64,000 nt of DNA, from the NCBI RefSeq assembly GCF_017696085.1, contig NZ_JAAORH010000003.1, positions 186,001-250,000 on the forward strand. The letters run 5' to 3'. The stretch comes from Prochlorococcus marinus XMU1410 (lineage in GTDB: Bacteria; Cyanobacteriota; Cyanobacteriia; PCC-6307; Cyanobiaceae). This document shows positions 46,071 through 54,098 of this stretch, in pieces. How positions within the stretch are numbered: position 1 is the first letter of the stretch; every line of letters starts with the position of its first letter. The notes beneath the pieces are model-generated. The model had not been told where the DNA came from. It saw only the letters and a program-made list of their open reading frames with translations, and ran no database searches. Both the position numbers and the translations under genes were made by a program.

Positions 46071-46552
46071 CCTAAACCTACACCTCTAGCCATAAGAGTG
46101 GCAAACAAAGGTATTGTTGCAAAGCCAACTAATTCGGTGGTAATGATTAGTCTAAACCTCTGCACTAGGTTTTCTGAAATTTCAGGTAGTTTATTCTTAC
46201 TTAGTGGAATTGCCCAGAGGATATATGTTGTCGTTGGGTATAAAGAAAGTAAGCCAACCAAAATGTAGAGCGAAACCTTTATCCAAAACACAGGATTACC
46301 TGTATAGAAATCACCTCCTTGACCAAAATACTTAACACGCAAAATCCCAGTAACTAATATCGCAACTCCTGCTAAACCATAAACCACATCTGCAATTATC
46401 ATTGAGATCGTCTCATTTCTATTAAGACCTACTTTGAGAGTCAATCTTTCAAACAAAAGAGAACCGAAACACAATATTATTCCTAAATAATGAACATATG
46501 CTACTAATGCACTTTTAGCAATTTCACCTGTCAATAAAGTTCCTAATAACAT
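46067..46552 (-). CDS. DUF2214 family membrane protein
   Basis: 161 residues with four membrane helices. ALVAYVHYLGIILCFGSLLF at the start (a conserved His in helix 1) and GVAILVTGILRVKYFGQGGDFY are typical of this cyanobacterial/proteobacterial family. Function unknown; the helix-borne His suggests possible cofactor binding. It overlaps the downstream DUF1643 gene. Confidence 0.85.
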   Translation of the reverse strand: MLLGTLLTGEIAKSALVAYVHYLGIILCFGSLLFERLTLKVGLNRNETISMIIADVVYGLAGVAILVTGILRVKYFGQGGDFYTGNPVFWIKVSLYILVGLLSLYPTTTYILWAIPLSKNKLPEISENLVQRFRLIITTELVGFATIPLFATLMARGVGLG

Positions 46553-46640
46553 TTTCTAGTCAAAATTTATACAATACTAACCACCAAATTAAGAATTTGT
46601 TTAGAAGATTGATTAAACAATAAAAACGAAAGTATTGCAT

Positions 46641-47390
46641 CTAGGAATCTAAAAACCTTTTTTGACCATCTTCAAAAAAATCCTTTTTATTCCATACTTC
46701 AATAACATCTGGGAAATGTTTTTCCATACAATTATCACAAACCCCATGACTGAATCTAATATCACTAATTTTGGAAAGATATTTTTCTAAATGCATCCAA
46801 TCTCCCTCCTTATTTTTCACTTCTCTGCAATATGAACACACAGATAAAATTCCTTCCTGTTTATGCAAATTAGACAATGCATCTAACAAATTTAATGACT
46901 TTTTTCTAAGCTCTAAAAATGAAACTATTTGCTTGGATAATAATTCCATAATATTAAATTGCTGTGTAGTTAAATTTCCTGGCTTTCTGTCTATTACACA
47001 AAGAGTTCCAAGCTTATTACCATCACTATTTCTAAGGGGAAAACCAGCATAAAAACGAATCTTTGGATCTCCAGTTACCAATGGATTATTTATAAATCTT
47101 TCATCTTGGAAAGCATCATGAATAATTAATGGACTATTTTCTTTTATTGCATGTGTACAAAAAGACCAATCTCTTCTAGTTTCTGAAATTTGAAGTCCTA
47201 TTTTAGATTTAAACCATTGTTTATCTTTATCTACCAATGTCATTAAAGAAATAGGCACATTACAGGTTTTAGCAGCAATTTTTGTAATATCGTCATAACA
47301 TGATTCTGGCTTGGTTCCCAAAATCCTATATTCTGCTAAAGCTTTTAATCTCCTTTCCTCTTCTTCTTTTTTTGATACAAGATTCTGCAT
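46641..47390 (-). CDS. GAF-domain protein with C-terminal four-Cys module
   Basis: 249 residues. A GAF domain (~25-165) shows VPISLMTLVDKDKQWFKS, RRDWSFCTHAI and FYAGFPLRNSDGNKLGTLCV. A helix follows, then a Cys module: SVCSYCREVKNKEGDW, a linker, FSHGVCDNC and a Pro. This CX2C...SHGxCxxC tail recurs on bacterial signalling proteins and may bind zinc. No kinase or cyclase output domain is present. Likely a small-molecule or redox sensor. Confidence 0.82.
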   Translation of the reverse strand: MQNLVSKKEEEERRLKALAEYRILGTKPESCYDDITKIAAKTCNVPISLMTLVDKDKQWFKSKIGLQISETRRDWSFCTHAIKENSPLIIHDAFQDERFINNPLVTGDPKIRFYAGFPLRNSDGNKLGTLCVIDRKPGNLTTQQFNIMELLSKQIVSFLELRKKSLNLLDALSNLHKQEGILSVCSYCREVKNKEGDWMHLEKYLSKISDIRFSHGVCDNCMEKHFPDVIEVWNKKDFFEDGQKRFLDS

Positions 47391-47509
47391 TAATCTTCAC
47401 CAATAATTAAAACTTTAAAATTAAAGTTTCTCCAAAAAACTTTTTCCGTCTAATACTTAATAAAAAAAAGATAAACTTATTGAATTGTTACTTACTGATT
47501 TATTACTTA

Positions 47510-48754
47510 TTAATTTATTATTGATTGATTTAATTTTGAGACTGCCATCCCAGCGATCCATCCGCTTGTCCAACAATGTTGAAAATTAAATCCACCAGTG
47601 ATCCCATCAACATCCAAAACTTCTCCAGAAAAAAATAACCCTGGACAAATTAAGCTCTCCATACTTTTAAAATTAACCTCATTAATTTTTACGCCTCCGG
47701 AAGTGACAAATTCCTCTCCAAATGGACCTTTACCCGAAATTATATATTCATCCCTAATTAGAGTATTTATCATTCTCTCTCTTTCATCCGCCAGTAAATC
47801 AGCCCACTTTTTCTCTTTATCAATACCTAATTTCTTTAATAAAAAAATCCATAATCTTTTTGTTAATAGTGGAACAGGTCTACTATTAATAAGATTCACC
47901 TTGCCTTTATTTAATCTTAAATAATTAATTTTTTCTTTTAACTCCTCATAACTTAAAGAAGACCATTTAATGATTAAATTAAATTTATATTTTTGGCTAT
48001 AAAGTTCCCTTGCTGCAATTGATGAAAGTTTTAATACTGCTGGCCCACTAAACCCCCAATGCGTTATTAGTAAATCGCCTCTATTTTGAAAATTTTTATT
48101 ATTTAAATTAATTTCTATATCTATGCCCCTTATCGATACCCCACTACATTCATCCAAATTTGGTTCTTTTGTAGAAAAAGTAAAAAGCGATGGTACAGGT
48201 TTAACAATGGTGTGTCCAAGATTTTGAGCTAATTTATATCCGCTTGGATTACCTCCAGTTGAAAGAATAATATTTTTTGCAGTTACCTTTGCTTTTTTAA
48301 GACTAAAAATATTGAATATATTATCTGGAGTTTTTGAAATTTCTTTAACAAAAAATTTTGTTAGTATCTCTACGTTTTTTGATAAAGCACTTTTTCTCAA
48401 ACAATCAATAACATCTGAAGAAGAATTAGACACTGGGAATACTCTTAAATCTTCCTCAATTTTTAATTTTAACCCTTTTTTCTCAAACCAATCGTATACA
48501 TCTCCAGCAGCAAAACGATTAAATGATTCCAAGAGCTGAATTCCACCTCTGGGGTAATTCTCAATTAGTTCATTCGGTATCCATGTCGCATTAGTGACGT
48601 TACATCTTCCCCCTCCACTAATCCTTACTTTCTCCATAAGTTTTGAAGTTCCTTCAAGAATTATTATTCTTTTTACTCCATTTTCAGCAGCAGTTATTGC
48701 TGTCATAAAACCGGCTGCACCGCCTCCAACAACTGCTAAATCAAAAGGTTCCAA
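47510..48754 (-). CDS. BaiN/HI0933-family flavoprotein
   Basis: NAD(P)/FAD-dependent oxidoreductase, 414 residues. It has an FAD dinucleotide fold at the start (DLAVVGGGAAGFMTAITAAE), the family hallmark VRISGGGRCNVTNA, a middle insertion domain, and the C-terminal FFSGEVLDVDGITGGFNFQ. TTG start. In the family, BaiN reduces bile acids and others are RdsA-like; the substrate here is unknown. It ends the run of leftward genes before the small-gene region. Confidence 0.9.
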   Translation of the reverse strand: MEPFDLAVVGGGAAGFMTAITAAENGVKRIIILEGTSKLMEKVRISGGGRCNVTNATWIPNELIENYPRGGIQLLESFNRFAAGDVYDWFEKKGLKLKIEEDLRVFPVSNSSSDVIDCLRKSALSKNVEILTKFFVKEISKTPDNIFNIFSLKKAKVTAKNIILSTGGNPSGYKLAQNLGHTIVKPVPSLFTFSTKEPNLDECSGVSIRGIDIEINLNNKNFQNRGDLLITHWGFSGPAVLKLSSIAARELYSQKYKFNLIIKWSSLSYEELKEKINYLRLNKGKVNLINSRPVPLLTKRLWIFLLKKLGIDKEKKWADLLADERERMINTLIRDEYIISGKGPFGEEFVTSGGVKINEVNFKSMESLICPGLFFSGEVLDVDGITGGFNFQHCWTSGWIAGMAVSKLNQSIIN

Positions 48755-48939
48755 AAACTTATTATTTAATATGCTTCAATCTGATAATAGCAAGTAGTTT
48801 TAAAGAAAAATTAGTCCAAAAACCATAAAAAAATAAATATAAAACTTTAAAACTACATAATAAATAGCTACGATTCGCTAATTTTTAAATTTCTAGAAAA
48901 ATCAACACAGTCGTTATTTTTATGCTTTAAGTTAATTAA

Positions 48940-49176
48940 ATGAGTATGTTATTTTCTTACGTTAAATATTCTGAGGCCAGTTTTCCTATGACTGTTCAAT
49001 ATACTGCTCTTCTTTTAATAACTTCTGTTATTTGGGTTCTACTTTGGTTTGGATATAGACAAAATAAGATAAATGATGAGATCAAGAAAAAAGAAAAAGA
49101 AGAAAGAATTAATGCGAAAGTTCAAAGAAGAAAGAAGTTAGAGAGTTTGTACCCTAATAATAAAAAAACTGTTTAA
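48940..49176 (+). CDS. Small membrane protein with basic coiled tail
   Basis: 78 residues. One membrane helix (YTALLLITSVIWVLLWFGY) is followed by a highly charged helix (KINDEIKKKEKEERINAK) that probably lies in the cytoplasm. Starts at 48940, 48946 or 48988 are possible. No family recognised. It opens the accessory small-gene region. Confidence 0.68.
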   Translation: MSMLFSYVKYSEASFPMTVQYTALLLITSVIWVLLWFGYRQNKINDEIKKKEKEERINAKVQRRKKLESLYPNNKKTV

Positions 49177-49196
49177 AATAAAATATTTTAGAAAAT

Positions 49197-49295
49197 ATGA
49201 AGAAAAATAATTTCAAATCACTAATTCAATACTTACCGGGGATTTTGATTCTTATTTATGTATTCTTTTTAGCATTTACTCAATTTATAAAATAA
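49197..49295 (+). CDS. 32-residue single-helix membrane microprotein
   Basis: ATG at 49197: a basic start (MKKNNFKSL) then one hydrophobic helix (PGILILIYVFFLAFTQF) and a stop. It lies 20 nt after the previous small gene and 21 nt before the EamA transporter, so it is likely part of one transcript. Its size resembles small photosystem or cytochrome b6f subunits, but no named subunit matches. Confidence 0.55.
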   Translation: MKKNNFKSLIQYLPGILILIYVFFLAFTQFIK

Positions 49296-49316
49296 AATTT
49301 TTAAAAATTATTCGTT

Positions 49317-50189
49317 TTGATTGGAATCCTTTCTGCTTTTGGAGCTGCTACATCTTGGACATATGCGTGCTTTATTTGGCGCTCGCAAACTCAAAAATAT
49401 AAATCAATAGATATTAATTTAATAAAAAATATAATAGCTTTTTTAATTTTTATACCTGCTTTTATCAATCTAAGTTCTACAACTGAATTAAAAAACATAT
49501 TTATCCTACTAATTAGTGGAATAATAGGTATTGGTTTAGGTGATACTTTCTATTTAAAGTCACTACAAACAATTGGCACAAGAAAAACTTTATCTATAGA
49601 AACTCTTTCTCCGTTAATGGCAGCTTTATCAGGGGAATTTTTTATTAATGAAAATTTAACAACTAAATCATGGGTTGGAATAATTATAGTAACGATTTCG
49701 CTATTCATAATTCTAAGAAAAGGTAACGATTTTAAAGAGGAAAACTCCTCTTTCTCAGAAAAAAATAACTTTAAGATTTTTGCTTTTCCTTTTTTATCAG
49801 TTTTATGTGCTGTTCTTGGAGGTCTTTTATCAAGGATGGTTTTCCTTCAAAGCAATTTATCTCCTTTCCTTACAACTGAAATAAGATTATTAGGTGCAAT
49901 AATTTTTTTGATTAGTCTAAAAGGATTTAAGATTAATTTTTTCTTAAAAAACATAGACAAAAAACAACAAAAAAGATTTTTTATTTCAGTACTTCTTGGA
50001 ACAAATATAGGAATATTTCTACAACAAGTTGTGTTTAAAACACTTCCCATAGGAGTAGGATGGGCTTTATTAAGCATATCTCCAGTAATTTCCTTATTTT
50101 TTGCTAAGACTGAGGAAAGAGAAATTACCAAAAAAATAATATTTTTTACTTGTTTTTTATTTTTTGGCTTGACATTAATAATTCTTTAA
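49317..50189 (+). CDS. EamA/DMT-family transporter
   Basis: 290 residues, about ten membrane helices in two EamA repeats. Each repeat ends with the typical proline/glycine helix (SIETLSPLMAALSGEFFINE and GWALLSISPVISLFFAKTEE). It probably exports small metabolites such as amino acids; the substrate is unknown. TTG start at 49317. Confidence 0.88.
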   Translation: MIGILSAFGAATSWTYACFIWRSQTQKYKSIDINLIKNIIAFLIFIPAFINLSSTTELKNIFILLISGIIGIGLGDTFYLKSLQTIGTRKTLSIETLSPLMAALSGEFFINENLTTKSWVGIIIVTISLFIILRKGNDFKEENSSFSEKNNFKIFAFPFLSVLCAVLGGLLSRMVFLQSNLSPFLTTEIRLLGAIIFLISLKGFKINFFLKNIDKKQQKRFFISVLLGTNIGIFLQQVVFKTLPIGVGWALLSISPVISLFFAKTEEREITKKIIFFTCFLFFGLTLIIL

Positions 50190-50266
50190 TCTCTGAGTTA
50201 ATGTAAAAAATACTCATGTTAACAAAAATCAAATTAAATAAAATTACCCTATAAACACTCAAAACA

Positions 50267-50389
50267 ATGAAAACATTAAAGAAAAAAAGACTCGGCACAT
50301 TGGAAGTTTATGTTATTTTTTTAAGCTGCATTTATGCAGGCTTTATAGGTTATAAATCTCTATTAAATGTTTTATTTACTTGGAATTAA
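50267..50389 (+). CDS. 40-residue membrane microprotein
   Basis: ATG at 50267: a basic start (MKTLKKKRLGTLE), one hydrophobic helix (VYVIFLSCIYAGFIGY) and a short end. The stop overlaps the stop of the convergent acidic-tail microprotein by 4 nt. No family recognised. Confidence 0.55.
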   Translation: MKTLKKKRLGTLEVYVIFLSCIYAGFIGYKSLLNVLFTWN

Positions 50390-50520
50390 TTAATTCTTTC
50401 TAATGATTTAATCAATTTACCTCCATCTTGATCATCATCATCATTTGAAGCGAAAAATAAAAAAAATATTCCTAAAGAAGCTATAGATAGCGAAATTGAT
50501 AATACAGAAAGCTCATCCAT
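50386..50520 (-). CDS. Membrane microprotein with acidic DQDGG tail
   Basis: 44 residues from an ATG at 50520. A hydrophobic helix (VLSISLSIASLGIFFLFF) is followed by SNDDDDQDGGKLIKSLERI. The helix-plus-DQDGG-x-LI layout is shared with the protein at 51656-51838, suggesting a small family. The acidic run could bind cations or a partner; function unknown. Confidence 0.62.
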   Translation of the reverse strand: MDELSVLSISLSIASLGIFFLFFASNDDDDQDGGKLIKSLERIN

Positions 50521-50638
50521 AAATTAGGAATTTTTTTTATGATAAACGAAAAAAAATAAAAGACAGTAAAGAAATACACATTCTCGAAAATAAATATTTC
50601 TTTTATTTGTAAAATAAAAAAAACATCCGAACTATTTC

Positions 50639-50914
50639 GTGAAAGTTCTAATAACTTCCCCCTGTAGTGCAAGCGTAATAATTCAGTATGGAATAAAAAG
50701 TTGGCCTATTTGGGAATGTGAGCCAAGTAAATTTCAATGGAATTACGATGATAAGGAAATTTGCTTAATTATTGAAGGTCAAGCGAAAATAAATACCCAA
50801 AACGGTAATATTTACGTGATTAAAGCTGGAGATCTAGTTGAGTTTCCTGCTGGACTTAACTGCGAATGGGAAGTAACCAAAAGTATTAAAAAACATTATC
50901 GATTGGGTAGCTAA
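50639..50914 (+). CDS. Single-domain cupin protein
   Basis: 91 residues from a GTG start. It is a small cupin of the EutQ/DUF861-like type: PIWECEPSKFQWNYDDKEIC, IIEGQAKINTQNG, VIKAGDLVEFPAGLNCEWEV. The metal-binding His residues of classical cupins are mostly absent, so it is more likely a ligand binder than an oxygenase. Confidence 0.85.
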   Translation: MKVLITSPCSASVIIQYGIKSWPIWECEPSKFQWNYDDKEICLIIEGQAKINTQNGNIYVIKAGDLVEFPAGLNCEWEVTKSIKKHYRLGS

Positions 50915-51005
50915 ATTTAAGAAAAAAGATTTTTTCTTCTTTACTGTTAAGTCAATGTAGATAAAATATGGTTAATAAATAATTTTCAAGAAGGAAACTA
51001 ATATT

Positions 51006-51176
51006 ATGCCTTTTACTGATCAAGAATATTTTGAGGTTATTGAAAAAAACGAAATAGTAAAAAAGGCCTTTGAAAATATTAAGCAAATTTGCATTGATTT
51101 ACAAAAACAAACAAATTGTCCTGAAGAGGATCTAAAAGATTTTCTTGAATTTATTTCTAAACAATGGAATAAGTAA
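51006..51176 (+). CDS. 56-residue acidic hypothetical protein
   Basis: ATG at 51006 with an AGGA-like purine stretch (AAGGAAAC) 9-16 nt upstream. Helical and acidic, with two Cys in AFENIKQICIDLQKQTNCPE and an end EDLKDFLEFISKQWNK. No family recognised. The upstream ribosome site and composition support a real gene. Confidence 0.6.
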   Translation: MPFTDQEYFEVIEKNEIVKKAFENIKQICIDLQKQTNCPEEDLKDFLEFISKQWNK

Positions 51177-51240
51177 TATTTGAAAAGCCTTTTAAATACT
51201 AAATTTAAAATTTCAATTTAGTTTTCTGAGACAATAAGTT

Positions 51241-51372
51241 CTAATCTAATTCCTTTTTTGGTTTTGTATTGATACTGGAAGTTCCCTTTGCAGCAGAAAC
51301 GAAGAAAAAGAAGCCTACAATTCCTGATATACCAAATATCGCAGCCAAAGGATCAAAAGTGAAAGAAAACAT
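51241..51372 (-). CDS. 43-residue membrane microprotein
   Basis: Starting at the ATG at 51372, MFSFTFDPLAAIFGISGI leads into a hydrophobic helix ending FFFFVSAAKG, then a Lys-rich tail. An upstream in-frame start at 51423 gives a less protein-like N-terminus. No family recognised. Confidence 0.6.
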   Translation of the reverse strand: MFSFTFDPLAAIFGISGIVGFFFFVSAAKGTSSINTKPKKELD

Positions 51373-51655
51373 AGAATTTATAAAATCAAGATAAATAATA
51401 GTTTTTGAATCAAAATTGTACAATTATTGTTAAGTATAAAAAATAACAATCGCCTGATTCATTATGTCAGTATTAGTTTCTCAGTAGGTTCAAAAAAATT
51501 ATTATTCAAATTGATTTTAAGAATAAAAATAGCAATACATACCAAAGATCTATTCGTGTAAAAGAATAGTTTATAAAAAAACATTTATAGAAATATTGAA
51601 AAAAACACTCCCCAGAGGATCCACAATTGTTATTTCTTTAGATTAATATCAATTT

Positions 51656-51838
51656 ATGACAGAATTTTACTCAGCTTCTTCCTCAGTAAGTCCTTTTACA
51701 GCGATATTATGGTGTCTTTATCCAGTAGCTGTACTAGTAATTATTGAATTACTTCTGGGGGGTGGGTTTGATGATGACAATAACGACGATCAAGATGGTG
51801 GAATGCTAATACCTGCTTACTCTAGATCAGACGTTTGA
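51656..51838 (+). CDS. Membrane microprotein with acidic DQDGG tail (second copy type)
   Basis: 60 residues: a Ser-rich start, one helix (AILWCLYPVAVLVIIELLL), a Gly run, then FDDDNNDDQDGGMLIPAYSR. It shares the membrane helix followed by an Asp/Asn-rich DQDGG-x-LI segment with the gene at 50386-50520. Function unknown. Confidence 0.68.
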   Translation: MTEFYSASSSVSPFTAILWCLYPVAVLVIIELLLGGGFDDDNNDDQDGGMLIPAYSRSDV

Positions 51839-51884
51839 ATATTTGCATTTTTTAAATTAAAGTCTCATAAAGAATTTAATTAAA

Positions 51885-52025
51885 TTGACCAACAATATTG
51901 ATACAACTCATATTTCTCTAATTACACTTACCATCCTAATGATTTCCTCTCTAACCTGGCTCGTCTTAAGAACCCTTAAGGAAGGTAGAAAAGCTTTAAC
52001 AGAAATAAATAAGGATAGATCTTGA
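51885..52025 (+). CDS. 46-residue membrane microprotein
   Basis: TTG start at 51885, 46 nt after the previous stop. The polar start TNNIDTTHISLIT is followed by a helix (LTILMISSLTWLVLRTL) and a charged tail KEGRKALTEINKDRS. The pattern is typical of small thylakoid or plasma-membrane proteins, but no family is recognised. A start codon other than ATG lowers confidence. Confidence 0.5.
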   Translation: MTNNIDTTHISLITLTILMISSLTWLVLRTLKEGRKALTEINKDRS

Positions 52026-52272
52026 AATACAATAAACATTTAAAAACGTAGAATTTGATTAGCTTTATAAAGCTCTTAGATTTATGATTTTTACTAACTA
52101 AAAAAAATATATTCCTTAAGTTTAAACACTTTTCCTTCTGAAAGTTTGGGTAAAGCATAAAAAACTTAAATAAATAGTAGAATTAATTTGATTGGAAAGC
52201 TGAACAATTACCAATCTATTGATATCCCTTTTTTGTGAGAGGCCCCTTTTGTAATTACTTTAATAAATAAAA

Positions 52273-52368
52273 ATGCATTTAAATTCTTTAATTTATATTT
52301 TTTCTATATCTTTATTCATTTATATAATGGCGTTATTTTGGAGAGACTTGCCAAATCAAAAAAAGTAA
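52273..52368 (+). CDS. 31-residue single-helix membrane microprotein
   Basis: ATG at 52273: MHLNSLIYIFSISLFIYIMA is almost entirely one hydrophobic helix, ending LFWRDLPNQKK. The size and the aromatic-Arg-Asp edge are like small photosynthetic subunits, yet no known subunit matches. Upstream spacing is large, so it needs its own promoter. Confidence 0.5.
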   Translation: MHLNSLIYIFSISLFIYIMALFWRDLPNQKK

Positions 52369-52450
52369 ATAAATAATTAATATTAATTTTGTTGCTTATA
52401 AAAATAAATTGAGTTATTAATTTAATATTGAATTAAATTTTTCTATATAA

Positions 52451-52615
52451 ATGCTGAAAGAATCTTCAAATAACAATAACAAAAATATATTCTCAGAGAC
52501 TTCAAGTATTGCAAAAGAAAAGATGACTTGCAAAGACGGATTCTGTTCATTACCAAATCAAGATGAGATTCCAAAACAAAATTCAAATGATATGAATTTA
52601 TTTGATCCTATTTAG
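52451..52615 (+). CDS. 54-residue polar hypothetical protein with CX4C
   Basis: ATG at 52451. Low-complexity Asn/Ser start, then KMTCKDGFCSLPNQDE, where two Cys flank KDGF, and an acidic end (MNLFDPI). No hydrophobic segment. The CX4C could form a disulfide or bind metal. No family recognised. Confidence 0.55.
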   Translation: MLKESSNNNNKNIFSETSSIAKEKMTCKDGFCSLPNQDEIPKQNSNDMNLFDPI

Positions 52616-52683
52616 TAAATAATTAATCTTTTGATAAGTTGAAGATTAAATTGATAATGTTAAATTCTTTGAATTTTTAATTT

Positions 52684-53019
52684 ATGCTTAATGACTTTTT
52701 CAATGCATATAAAGAGTTTTGGATAAAAGCTACAGACTGCAAAGGATTCACATCTCGATCGGACTGGTGGTTAGTTCAACTGGCCAATCTTATAATTTCT
52801 TTCCTAACTATTCCAATATTTTTAAAAACTTTTGGTTTCAATGCTTATGGAATAGTTTGTATCATTCCTCAAATAGCTATTGATATAAGAAGAATCAGAG
52901 ACTTTGGAAAAGATTGGAAATGGATCTTTATTAATTTAATACCTATCTTCGGATGGATCTTGTGGTTCATTTGGTTAGGCTTTGGTAAGACAGGTAATGG
53001 GAAAAATAAACTTATATAG
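52684..53019 (+). CDS. DUF805 family membrane protein
   Basis: 111 residues with three membrane helices. The family hallmark is GFTSRSDWWLVQLAN, followed by AIDIRRIRDFGKDWKW and GWILWFIWLGFGKTGNGKN at the end. DUF805 proteins are widespread inner-membrane proteins of unknown function. ATG start. It is convergent with the next gene. Confidence 0.9.
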   Translation: MLNDFFNAYKEFWIKATDCKGFTSRSDWWLVQLANLIISFLTIPIFLKTFGFNAYGIVCIIPQIAIDIRRIRDFGKDWKWIFINLIPIFGWILWFIWLGFGKTGNGKNKLI

Positions 53020-53022
53020 AAA

Positions 53023-53349
53023 TTAACTCTTTATTTTTTTTCTTTTTTTAAAATCTACAAATCTTATCTTGTTTCTTAACTCTATTTGTTTTTCAAGAAT
53101 CCTAAACACATGCATCTCGCATTCGGTTAATTTAAGAAACTGATCGAGTGTATCTTTATCTTCTTCATCAAAATCTTCGAAAACTTCTTCAATAGCGATA
53201 CTATTTCTAGAAATAAAGTCCTCTGCAACATCTCTTGGATTCTTTCCTGATTCGAAATCCTGAAAAGCTTCATAAGAATTAAGTTCTCTCGTTAACCATT
53301 TAAACCATGGTTCATTTTTATTATTTTTTTTATTTATGAATTTCTTCAT
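53023..53349 (-). CDS. Small helical hypothetical protein (paralogue of 42299-42565)
   Basis: 108 residues with a basic start and end. PWFKWLTRELNSYEAFQDF, PRDVAEDFISRNSIAIEEVF and TLDQFLKLTECEMHVFRIL keep the same order as in the 88-residue protein at 42299. The C-terminal KKRKKIKS tail suggests nucleic-acid or membrane-surface contact. Function unknown. Confidence 0.7.
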   Translation of the reverse strand: MKKFINKKNNKNEPWFKWLTRELNSYEAFQDFESGKNPRDVAEDFISRNSIAIEEVFEDFDEEDKDTLDQFLKLTECEMHVFRILEKQIELRNKIRFVDFKKRKKIKS

Positions 53350-53558
53350 GAAAAATTTTTTACTAGTTTAATCATTATTAGTTATTCATTCTTTGACAGC
53401 TGTACAATTACTTATTTTTAAAATTTAATTAAAGATTAACCTTATTTATTTTTTACAAAATAACTAGCATAATTACCCATAAAGTTTAATAAAGAATAAG
53501 TATTTATTACTCATTTTTTTGTTCATGTGATAGCTAGAATTAGTTTTTGTGAAGTACA

Positions 53559-53777
53559 TTGTCAATTCCATTTTATGATTTTCCTTCGTCTCCAATTTTA
53601 ATAATTGGTGCTTTTGGCATTGCAGTCGCAATAGCAGTTTTTTTTGTCTCTTACCAAAAATATTTCAATTCTCCTTTGAACAAAGAGCGTGCAGAAAAGA
53701 AAAAATCCCTAATTAAGGAACAAAAAGTGTTAAATGAAAGATTAGAAAAAATAGAACAAGATTTAAAAAATTTATAA
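53559..53777 (+). CDS. 72-residue membrane protein with coiled-coil tail
   Basis: TTG start. One helix (ILIIGAFGIAVAIAVFFVSY) followed by a charged coiled coil (NKERAEKKKSLIKEQKVL, then NERLEKIEQDLKNL). The layout is similar to the protein at 48940-49176, though the sequences do not match closely. Function unknown. Confidence 0.65.
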   Translation: MSIPFYDFPSSPILIIGAFGIAVAIAVFFVSYQKYFNSPLNKERAEKKKSLIKEQKVLNERLEKIEQDLKNL

Positions 53778-53861
53778 AAATTACTCTCAATAAAGATGAG
53801 TTAATGATCTCGAATTCAAGATCTTAATTTTTTAAACAGGAATTTTGGTCTATAAAGAGTT

Positions 53862-54017
53862 ATGGATAAAGACCATCTTGTTGAGTTAATTTCTAATAGT
53901 CTTCTTTACGAGAGCGGAAATTCTGACTCTATAAAGAATCTTAATGACTTTAAAAATTACTTAGAAAGATTAAATCTAGATCAATTGAGAACTATGTCTA
54001 AAGAATTTATTCTTTAG
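53862..54017 (+). CDS. 51-residue acidic hypothetical protein
   Basis: ATG at 53862. Soluble and helical: HLVELISNSLLYESGN, then LNDFKNYLERLNLDQLRTMS. The pattern with repeated Leu is helix-hairpin-like. It lies between two membrane-protein genes on the same strand. No family recognised. Confidence 0.58.
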   Translation: MDKDHLVELISNSLLYESGNSDSIKNLNDFKNYLERLNLDQLRTMSKEFIL

Positions 54018-54098
54018 TATGATTTCTAAAATATTTTATTTTTTATAAAATAATCAATACTTTTTAAAAGTTGTTAGTATCAAAAAAATAAGAGAAAT

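Noticed and set aside
51976-52158. 60-codon minus ORF
   Set aside because: It overlaps a better plus-strand microgene, its composition is Phe/Lys/Tyr-dominated, and it shows no domain or coherent topology.
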